Source: Lachnospiraceae bacterium (GTDB taxonomy: Bacteria; Bacillota; Clostridia; Lachnospirales; Lachnospiraceae). Taken from it: a stretch of 12,568 bases of DNA. How positions within the stretch are numbered: position 1 is the stretch's first letter; every line of letters begins with the position of its first letter. Below, in pieces: positions 7,518-12,568 of the stretch. The stretch is taken from contig VSNQ01000053.1 in the NCBI GenBank assembly GCA_009774395.1, positions 15,285 through 27,852 of the forward strand, written 5' to 3'. Below the pieces are notes generated by a model. That model was not told the origin of the DNA. It did no database searches and saw nothing but the letters and a program-made list of their open reading frames with translations. The position numbers and the translations under genes are program-made.

Positions 7518-7553
7518 AAAAAAGCCCCCCACCTTGAATATAAGTGGGAAGCT
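7518..7553 (-). terminator. Rho-independent terminator after sepF
   Basis: On the reverse strand a 12-base stem (7542-7553 with 7523-7534, some G-U pairs, core CCCAC/GTGGG) with a 7-base loop is followed directly by six T residues (7518-7523). It begins 24 bases after the sepF stop codon. It is the strongest terminator in the window and separates the sepF operon from aroB. Confidence 0.85.
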
Positions 7554-7576
7554 CCCTATTTTTATCCCAAGTAAAA

Positions 7577-8092
7577 TTACACTGCATTATGAGAAATCGG
7601 CGGTACATCAAAAGAACCTGAAAAAATTTCCTGAAAATCGCCTGATATATCCACACATGCGGGTGTTATAATGAAAATGTAGTTAGATATCTTTTGAAGG
7701 TTTCCGCTAATTGCATAAGTAGAGCCTGATGAAAAATCTATAATCCGCTGTGCGACTTCAACGTCAAGCCCTTCTAAATTAAGAACTACTGTACGATTTG
7801 CTAATAGTGTTTCTGTTATCTCTCTGGCATCTTCCACACTGGAAGGCTTAATAACGCAAACCTCCATATTATTACCGGGTGCTTTTCTGACAGGTCTGAT
7901 GGGTGTTACTTTCTGAGACTGCCTTCTGGGTTTTACATCGTATGAATCATCATACTCCTCATCATCGCGTACTAATACGGGCTTTCTTACAGTATTGTCA
8001 ATTATTTCCCCTTCATCATAGTAATCATCCTCGTATTCATCCTCCATCCCATTCAGTCTCATCGCATTTAAAAACTTGTCCATTACTCCCAT
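7577..8092 (-). CDS. sepF: Cell division protein SepF
   Basis: A 171-residue protein that in Gram-positive bacteria tethers FtsZ filaments to the membrane. The N-terminus MGVMDKFLNAMRLN is a typical amphipathic membrane-targeting helix. Residues 16-60 are a highly acidic, Tyr-rich linker, then a basic stretch (61-72). The SepF domain spans about 77-150 and includes KPSSVEDAREITETLLANRTVVLNLEGLD and IDFSSGSTYAISGNLQKIS, which contains the conserved glycine. The start is uncertain. The ATG at 8092 gives the usual SepF N-terminus; a TTG at 8098 has AGGAG 5 bases upstream; an ATG at 8116 is also in frame. It follows yggS closely, an arrangement conserved in Firmicutes (ylmE-ylmF). The usual downstream ylmG, ylmH and divIVA are absent; a terminator follows instead. 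Confidence 0.93.
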   Translation of the reverse strand: MGVMDKFLNAMRLNGMEDEYEDDYYDEGEIIDNTVRKPVLVRDDEEYDDSYDVKPRRQSQKVTPIRPVRKAPGNNMEVCVIKPSSVEDAREITETLLANRTVVLNLEGLDVEVAQRIIDFSSGSTYAISGNLQKISNYIFIITPACVDISGDFQEIFSGSFDVPPISHNAV

Positions 8093-8119
8093 GTTCAATC
8101 CATCTCCTTTTGGCATTAT

Positions 8120-8821
8120 CTATCGGCTCCCGAAGATACCTGTCCCTACTCTGACATACGTCGCACCTTCTGAAAGAGCAATCGGATAATCACCGGTCAT
8201 TCCCATAGATAAAATTTCCATAGATATATTATCTACGTTTTCGTGTTCGATGTCAACTGCTAATTCTTTCAATTTTGAAAAATAAATTCGATTTTCTTCG
8301 CCATTTTCGACAAAAGGGGCAATTGTCATCAATCCTTTGATACATACGTTTGGAAGTATGGATATTTTTCGTACCAAATCCAAGGTTTCTTTACATGAAA
8401 CACCAAACTTAGATTCTTCCTCTGCAACATTTACTTCTATTAAAATATTTACTATCACATTCTTTTTCACAGCTTCCTTACTGATCTCCTCTGCAAGCTT
8501 TAAAGAGTCAACGCTGTGTATTAAATATACTTTATCCACAATATACTTTACTTTATTGCGCTGCAAGTGCCCAATCATATGCCAGCGGATATCTTTGGGC
8601 ATTACTTCATATTTATCAACCAGTTCCTGTACTTTATTTTCACCAAAATCACGACAGCCATAATCATATGCTTCCTGCAGCATTTCCACAGGTTTTGTCT
8701 TACTAACTGCGATCAGTGTTACTTCGCCGCGGTTCCTTCCTGCTTTTTTACAACTTTCATCAATTACCTGCTCCACTTTTTTTATATTTTCCTGAATAAT
8801 TCCTTTCATATTTTTCACCAT
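8120..8821 (-). CDS. YggS/YlmE/PROSC family pyridoxal-phosphate-binding protein
   Basis: A 233-residue protein of the family that binds pyridoxal 5'-phosphate and helps keep vitamin B6 and amino acid pools in balance; members have no known catalytic activity. It folds like the N-terminal barrel of alanine racemase. VTLIAVSKTKP (34-44) contains Lys41, the expected Schiff-base lysine. Other family blocks are DFGENKVQEL, RWHMIGHLQRNKVKYI, HSVDS, SMGMTGDYPIALSEGATYVRVGTGIFG (C-terminal phosphate-binding loop). Length is normal. The start is ambiguous: the ATG at 8821 has AAGGA directly adjacent, while the ATG at 8809 gives the more usual family N-terminus. It lies between the HlyD-like gene and sepF and is probably co-transcribed with them. 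Confidence 0.94.
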   Translation of the reverse strand: MVKNMKGIIQENIKKVEQVIDESCKKAGRNRGEVTLIAVSKTKPVEMLQEAYDYGCRDFGENKVQELVDKYEVMPKDIRWHMIGHLQRNKVKYIVDKVYLIHSVDSLKLAEEISKEAVKKNVIVNILIEVNVAEEESKFGVSCKETLDLVRKISILPNVCIKGLMTIAPFVENGEENRIYFSKLKELAVDIEHENVDNISMEILSMGMTGDYPIALSEGATYVRVGTGIFGSR

Positions 8822-8845
8822 TCCTTTCCAGTCACAAACAAGACC

Positions 8846-8886
8846 TGAAAGAAAGATTCACACTTCACAGTGCGAATTTTCTTTCA
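8846..8886 (-). other. Long intercistronic hairpin between the HlyD-like gene and yggS
   Basis: Arms 8846-8864 and 8869-8886 pair over 18 positions with one bulged base and one position that is G-U on the reverse-strand RNA, closed by a 4-base loop. It begins about 20 bases after the HlyD-like stop. There is no T run right after the stem, so it is more likely an mRNA processing or stability element, or a weak terminator, than a strong terminator. Confidence 0.7.
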
Positions 8887-8906
8887 CTCTTCCTCTAATT
8901 TTTATG

Positions 8907-10319
8907 CTATGGATTAATAAAATCGTCGCTTTTCACACTGGCAGCATCTAAAACAATTCTATCATACACTGTCAATCCATACTGTGTATTGGAACTGACA
9001 ATGGAATATTCATCATTTTCCGCGATAACCGTTATTTGTTTAAAATCGGCATAGCCTTTATTCATATTATAAACGCCTGTCAGTGTACCAGATTTACTGA
9101 CCGCCATTTTATCTGCGGAATCCTGTTTGCAGATATAGTCGCCAATCTTTAGATTATCCGATTCAATATAGAACTCTGTATCCGTTGCATTGTAGACCGT
9201 TGTTTCAACAAAACGGTTCAGAACATTTCCTTCCTCGTCATAGTCCTCTTTGAGAACTCCATAATTCCCATTAGAACCACCTTTGCTCATATATTCTGCC
9301 GGAATTATAAAACATTCCTTCTCTGCAATCGCTGAATTTGGTATTTTCAACCCTCGTTTATCATCTACCACCAGTTCGATATCAATAAAACGGTCTGTAC
9401 AGAAGGAAACACAAGAATTATTAAATGCAAGTTCCGCATAAATTCCATCCGACAAATGATGTATTGTAACCTCTCCCCATGAAGTTTCCTGCGTCTTAAT
9501 AAACTTAACTTTTACAACTTTCTTTTCCTCAAGAATTGCGGCACGTTCCTCGTCTACGGGAATTATCAATGACCATTCCTCGCTGGTTACCAGTTTCCCG
9601 ACAACAACGTTTGCATTTACCAAATCATTATTGTTTATGCGCTCTTTCTTATATTCTGTCTGATCATACAAAGCAGCAGAAAAATCCTGTGGCGTTAAAT
9701 CTTCATAGCCATCTGTGCTGTACACAACATATCCTGATTGTCCTGCAGGGCAGAGGGAAACCATCCCGCCGATTCTTGACTGATTTAGCGCTTCAATATT
9801 TTCAGAAATACTAAGGCTGACAAGTTTTACTACTGCACCTTTTACATCATATTTAAAATCATAAACACTTCTAAAATTTTTATTGTTGTAACTCCTACCG
9901 TATTGAATAATCTCAGAACGAAATTCACTTAACTCCTCATCCGTATAAACATTATCGCCGTCTTCCCCTGTATTTAGCATATTTGCCAGACGCCCGCTTG
10001 CATCAATAGAATAAACAGTATCCCTTGACGACACGCGCGACCCCTCCCTTTCATGATAGCAAATATAACCTGTGTAGGGTGTTTTCAGAATCTCCTCCTG
10101 ACGTAGCGCAATTCCAGTATATGTTTTAGATACCGACAATGAACCCATTTGTATTTCATAGCCTTTAATGGGCTTCGTATTAATATATCGGTAAATTAAC
10201 ACAAAAATATAGATAATAATTGCACCGAAAATAACAAGCTCCAAACGATTCATTATTATCCCAGATTTATTCGGTTTTCTTCTGCGCCGCCTGCCGCCTC
10301 TACTTGCCCCGTTTGCCAA
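8907..10319 (-). CDS. HlyD-like single-pass membrane protein of the yggS-sepF locus
   Basis: A 470-residue protein with a short, very basic cytoplasmic tail (GGRRRRRKPNKSG, 8-20), one membrane segment (about 25-46) and a large extracytoplasmic part. YTGIALRQEEILKTPYTGYICYHEREGSRV (67-96) resembles the beta-barrel and lipoyl-like hairpin of HlyD-type membrane fusion proteins. The C-terminal part (TGVYNMNKGYADFKQI, NTQYGLTVYDRIVLDA) also matches the HlyD-like type often seen beside yggS in Lachnospiraceae. Such adaptors normally work with an ABC exporter, but no transporter gene is here. I prefer the TTG start at 10319 because GGAGGGA lies about 7 bases before it; an in-frame ATG at 10334 has its best GGAG 13 bases away. 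Its place before yggS and sepF suggests an envelope or division role, which is inference. Confidence 0.82.
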   Translation of the reverse strand: MANGASRGGRRRRRKPNKSGIIMNRLELVIFGAIIIYIFVLIYRYINTKPIKGYEIQMGSLSVSKTYTGIALRQEEILKTPYTGYICYHEREGSRVSSRDTVYSIDASGRLANMLNTGEDGDNVYTDEELSEFRSEIIQYGRSYNNKNFRSVYDFKYDVKGAVVKLVSLSISENIEALNQSRIGGMVSLCPAGQSGYVVYSTDGYEDLTPQDFSAALYDQTEYKKERINNNDLVNANVVVGKLVTSEEWSLIIPVDEERAAILEEKKVVKVKFIKTQETSWGEVTIHHLSDGIYAELAFNNSCVSFCTDRFIDIELVVDDKRGLKIPNSAIAEKECFIIPAEYMSKGGSNGNYGVLKEDYDEEGNVLNRFVETTVYNATDTEFYIESDNLKIGDYICKQDSADKMAVSKSGTLTGVYNMNKGYADFKQITVIAENDEYSIVSSNTQYGLTVYDRIVLDAASVKSDDFINP

Positions 10320-10331
10320 AATAAATCCCTC

Positions 10332-10368
10332 CATCGAGTACTGGATTCTCCTTCTTCCCTACTCGGTG
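10332..10368 (-). promoter_or_regulatory. Leader hairpin in front of the HlyD-like gene
   Basis: Positions 10332-10340 pair with 10360-10368 (9 pairs, core CGAGTA/TACTCG, one G-T), with a 19-base loop containing AAGAAGGAG. The stem contains the alternative ATG at 10334 and lies just before the preferred ribosome binding site. It may influence translation; no known riboswitch or leader family is recognised. Confidence 0.45.
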
Positions 10369-10400
10369 CGCGACCCATTTCTTATGCACGGGTCTACGCA
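10367..10400. repeat. Imperfect hairpin between a terminator and the HlyD-like gene
   Basis: TGCG and GACCC (10367-10376) pair with GGGTC and CGCA (10390-10400), with a small internal bulge and a 13-base loop. An overlapping alternative pairing joins TTATGC (10382-10387) to GCATAA (10398-10403). The inner sequence resembles the one beside the sepF terminator. Confidence 0.4.
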
Positions 10401-10436
10401 TAAAACAGAAGCCTCAGACCTGATATCCGAGGCTTC
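10401..10436 (-). terminator. Rho-independent terminator after the small P-loop gene
   Basis: An 11-base stem (10426-10436 with 10408-10418, GAAGCCTC/GAGGCTTC core plus three inner pairs including one G-T) with a 7-base loop is followed on the reverse strand by TGTTTTA. It lies 86 bases after the stop codon of the P-loop gene. The remaining gap (10437-10521) is AT-rich and shows no gene. Confidence 0.75.
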
Positions 10437-10521
10437 ACAATAATTTATGTTTCATATACTGTAATGCAGCACTACATATACAATATATATTTTATATGCA
10501 TTTCCTCACCAAAGACAATAC

Positions 10522-10944
10522 TTAAAGTGATACAATAACTTTTGATTTCAATGCTTCCGGCAATTCTGTTTCATCCAGAGAAACACTTGCAGTAATCTTA
10601 AACTGATAATTTTCGCTAATACTGTCCAGTTTGCCGACGATTTCCTCCAGCCTGTCCGTGCCTTCCAGACACGCTATCTTTAAAAAGCCATCTAAATAAA
10701 TATGTTCCAAATCATGATCCTGTGAAATAATACCACGAATAAATCCAACAAACTCGTCAGCATTGGCTACTCCGTAATCACTGACACTGATAAGGCGCAC
10801 CTTATTATTTAATTCATACATGTGATCCATACCCTTGTCCAGATATACAATATTGCCAAATGCGTCGGTAATCTCATTGTTTACCATTTCTAAAACTTTT
10901 TTTGTCTTGCCCTTGCCTTTCTTCCCTACGATGAGTTGTACCAT
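10522..10944 (-). CDS. Small P-loop NTPase-like protein of unknown role
   Basis: A 140-residue soluble protein. It has a clear Walker A motif near its N-terminus (VGKKGKGKT, 6-14) and a Walker B-like strand (HIYLDG, 81-86, Asp85). A later strand (FKITASVS, 115-122) resembles a sensor segment. This is the core of a RecA-like nucleotide-binding fold and little more; there is no DNA-binding domain, membrane segment or secretion signal. Proteins of this kind are sometimes labelled PilT-like, but no pilus genes are nearby and the length is far below true PilT, so I do not adopt that name. The ATG at 10944 has an excellent AGGAGGG site. It has its own promoter and terminator and seems monocistronic. 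Function unknown. Confidence 0.85.
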   Translation of the reverse strand: MVQLIVGKKGKGKTKKVLEMVNNEITDAFGNIVYLDKGMDHMYELNNKVRLISVSDYGVANADEFVGFIRGIISQDHDLEHIYLDGFLKIACLEGTDRLEEIVGKLDSISENYQFKITASVSLDETELPEALKSKVIVSL

Positions 10945-11005
10945 AAGTAATCCCTCCTAATAGAATTTGCATATTGTGATTCCAAATTAAATATACCACA
11001 ATTCC

Positions 11006-11034
11006 ATTATAGTAGAATATAACAAAAAAAACAA
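11006..11034 (-). promoter_or_regulatory. Promoter of the small P-loop gene
   Basis: On the reverse strand TTGTTT (11029-11034) and a perfect TATAAT (11006-11011) are spaced by 17 bases. Transcription should start near 10999, giving a leader of about 55 bases that ends in a strong AGGAGGG ribosome binding site. Confidence 0.7.
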
Positions 11035-11044
11035 CTTAATTTTC

Positions 11045-11079
11045 ACAGATTACAGAAGAATTATAAAAAATTAATCTGT
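11045..11079 (-). terminator. Weak AT-rich hairpin after the carboxypeptidase gene
   Basis: ACAGATTA (11045-11052) and TAATCTGT (11072-11079) form an 8-base stem with a 19-base AT-rich loop, about 20 bases after the D,D-carboxypeptidase stop. A run of eight T residues follows on the reverse strand but about 14 bases further on, so this is a doubtful terminator. Confidence 0.35.
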
Positions 11080-11099
11080 AAACTATTGGATTTTTATTT

Positions 11100-12092
11100 T
11101 TATTTGATTTCATTCAAAAGATCTGTCATTTCTGTATAAAGTATCGTTCTGTCCTTAGCCTGCAAAATAATAGAAATATATGGGTCGCCGGAAGCATTTC
11201 TGCAATACAAAATTAAGCAGTTGCCTGCTGCATTGGTTGTTCCCGTCTTTCCTCCTACTACCGTTACATTCTCTGGCGCAATTGCTTCTCCTTTTAAGTA
11301 GGCATTGGAATTTGCCAAATCAATTTTCTTCTCGTTACCATCCTTATCATGGTAAACAGATGTATAAGTCTGCTCCTGAATCAACTCCAAGAATTTATCA
11401 TATTTTACAGCCTCATTTAAAATCAAATACATATCATATGCTGTCGTATAGTGCTCCGGATCGGTTAATCCGTGTGGATTGGTAAAATGTGTGTTTGTTG
11501 CACCAATACTTGCCGCCGTTTCATTCATCAGGTTTACAAACCCCTCCACGCTGCCGCCAATATGCTCCGCAACCAGATTGGCAACATCATTAGCAGACTT
11601 CAGCATCAACCCATAAAGTGCCTGCTCCATTGTCATTGTATCGCCTGCCGTAACGCCAAGCTTCACAGCACCTGACTCTGTAACATAAACATTTTCCGTT
11701 GCTGTCAGAATATCGTCTAATTTTCCGTATTTTAGAGCACACAACGCAGTCATCACTTTTGTAAGACTTGCTGGATTCAGCCGTTCATGGACATTTTTCG
11801 CATAGATAACTTTACCAGAATGAATCTCAAACAGCCCTGCCGCAGTTGCATCTGCCATATCCACATCTGTTCCCGTCGTGACATCCTGTGTTACAACACA
11901 CAGTGATTTTGCAAATGGGTCAAGTGTACTGCTCTCCATACTGGCAGCTACAGAAAAACTGGTATTATTTCGGTTCCTATCATATGCAAAGCCATACTGT
12001 TTCGCACCGCACGCTGTCAAACTTCCCAACAGCAGCATCGCTACGCTGAGAACCGACAGGAATTGATATATTCTTTTACTTGTACATTTCAC
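11100..12092 (-). CDS. Lipoprotein D-alanyl-D-alanine carboxypeptidase (penicillin-binding, S11 family)
   Basis: A 330-residue enzyme that trims the terminal D-Ala from peptidoglycan stem peptides outside the membrane. All three active-site motifs are present: SLTK (109-112, catalytic Ser109), SAN (166-168) and KTG (282-284, in VVGGKTGTT). The N-terminus is a lipoprotein signal (FLSVLSVAMLLLGSLTAC) with a lipobox LTAC and Cys28, so it should be held by a lipid and not by the C-terminal amphipathic helix of classical PBP5; indeed the protein ends soon after the KTG domain with no such helix. The start is a GTG at 12092; no ATG gives a full signal peptide. It overlaps the end of mgsA by 17 bases, suggesting translational coupling. 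A role in sporulation cannot be excluded. Confidence 0.93.
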   Translation of the reverse strand: MKCTSKRIYQFLSVLSVAMLLLGSLTACGAKQYGFAYDRNRNNTSFSVAASMESSTLDPFAKSLCVVTQDVTTGTDVDMADATAAGLFEIHSGKVIYAKNVHERLNPASLTKVMTALCALKYGKLDDILTATENVYVTESGAVKLGVTAGDTMTMEQALYGLMLKSANDVANLVAEHIGGSVEGFVNLMNETAASIGATNTHFTNPHGLTDPEHYTTAYDMYLILNEAVKYDKFLELIQEQTYTSVYHDKDGNEKKIDLANSNAYLKGEAIAPENVTVVGGKTGTTNAAGNCLILYCRNASGDPYISIILQAKDRTILYTEMTDLLNEIK

Positions 12093-12471
12093 GCCAATCT
12101 AAATCCCCTCTGTCCAGTGACTTAATTAAAAGTTCCGCTGAGGCAAGATTTGTTGCCAACGGTATATTATGCATATCGCACAGCTTAACCGCATTGTTTA
12201 CATCCGGCTCATGCGACTTAGAATTCAACGGATCTCTTAGGAAAATAACCAAATCAATCTGATTGTGTTCTATCTGGGCACAGATCTGCTGCTCCCCTCC
12301 CAAATGTCCAGCCAAATATTTATGGACATTTAGATTTGTAACCTCCTCTATCAGCCTGCCGGTCGTTCCGGTGGCAAATAGGTCATTCTTGCTTAATATT
12401 CCGCGGTATGCAATACAAAAATTCTGCATCAATTTTTTCTTGCCGTCGTGTGCGATTAACGCAATGTTCAT
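12076..12471 (-). CDS. mgsA: Methylglyoxal synthase, clostridial type, with altered active-site residues
   Basis: A 131-residue cytoplasmic protein of the family that converts dihydroxyacetone phosphate to methylglyoxal and phosphate, a bypass used when phosphate is limiting. Family motifs are IALIAHDGKKK (3-13, His8), ATGTTG (33-38), GGEQQ (58-62), FLRDPLNSKSHEPDV (77-91, His87 and Asp90) and IPLATNLASAELLI (103-116). It ends DLDWREMYK, as in clostridial members. Two positions differ from the Escherichia coli enzyme: Glu60 replaces the catalytic Asp71, and Ala54 replaces the phosphate-contacting Ser65. The name is therefore secure at family level but activity is less so. The ATG at 12471 follows GGAAGG by about 9 bases. 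It overlaps the following carboxypeptidase gene. In related genomes mgsA often follows rodA and min genes, which would lie beyond the right edge. Confidence 0.9.
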   Translation of the reverse strand: MNIALIAHDGKKKLMQNFCIAYRGILSKNDLFATGTTGRLIEEVTNLNVHKYLAGHLGGEQQICAQIEHNQIDLVIFLRDPLNSKSHEPDVNNAVKLCDMHNIPLATNLASAELLIKSLDRGDLDWREMYK

Positions 12472-12504
12472 TTTCCTGCACCTTCCTTTGTCAAATCAAA
12501 TTTT

Positions 12505-12532
12505 CATATAATTCTATTTTAACTGCTTTCAA
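12505..12532 (-). promoter_or_regulatory. Possible promoter of mgsA and the carboxypeptidase
   Basis: On the reverse strand TTGAAA (12527-12532) and TATATG (12505-12510) are 16 bases apart, giving a start near 12498 and a short leader of about 27 bases. The -10 box is imperfect and the region is AT-rich, so this is tentative. The rest of 12472-12568 shows no gene. Confidence 0.4.
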
Positions 12533-12568
12533 AGGAAAAATCTATATTTTCATATATTATTTTTTTAT

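Noticed and set aside
7366..7656. A 96-codon reverse-strand frame across the foldback and the end of sepF
   Set aside because: It overlaps the sepF 3' end in another frame, runs through the terminator and the foldback, has no good ribosome binding site and no family resemblance.
10522..10944. Naming the small P-loop protein PilT (twitching motility ATPase)
   Set aside because: Only the Walker motifs are shared; it is far shorter than PilT and there are no pilus genes in the window.
1..12568. CRISPR array, prophage, transposase, tRNA or rRNA genes
   Set aside because: No spaced direct-repeat array, no phage or transposase protein motifs, and no tRNA or rRNA sequence recognised on either strand.

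Overview
The window looks like chromosomal DNA from an AT-rich, low-GC Gram-positive anaerobe. The best fit is a motile member of the Clostridia, most likely Lachnospiraceae. This rests on the protein content (clostridial-type methylglyoxal synthase, the HlyD-like/YggS/SepF trio, CheV), GGAGG-type ribosome binding sites, several TTG/GTG starts and TTGnnn-17-TATAAT type promoters. No species can be named from sequence alone. Every protein gene I accept is on the minus strand, so transcription runs from right to left.

In transcription order: (1) 12568-11100 holds mgsA (methylglyoxal synthase with altered active-site residues) overlapping a lipoprotein D,D-carboxypeptidase. (2) 11034-10408 holds a small P-loop NTPase with its own promoter and a terminator. 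(3) 10400-7518 is an envelope/division block: a single-pass HlyD-like protein, the PLP-binding protein YggS, and SepF, closed by a strong terminator. (4) 7502-7341 is a 158-base foldback structure with two 65-base arms. (5) 7298-4731 is aroB-lspA-rluD, tightly packed (aroB and lspA overlap). (6) 4714-2333 has its own promoter and encodes a histidine kinase without an adjacent response regulator, followed 13 bases later by a lipoprotein of unknown function. (7) 2274-1271 is cheV with its own promoter, followed by a hairpin terminator. (8) 1088-1 holds a degenerate sirtuin-like protein and, 12 bases beyond it, the start of an acidic protein that runs off the window.

The common thread is the cell envelope and how it senses and divides: peptidoglycan trimming, lipoprotein maturation, Z-ring anchoring, signal transduction and chemotaxis, with housekeeping genes between. 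There is no phage, transposase, CRISPR array, tRNA or rRNA. The least ordinary items are the sirtuin homologue lacking its catalytic residues, the kinase-lipoprotein pair, the foldback element, and the HlyD-like protein with no transporter partner. I do not see clear evidence for a wholly new multi-gene system.
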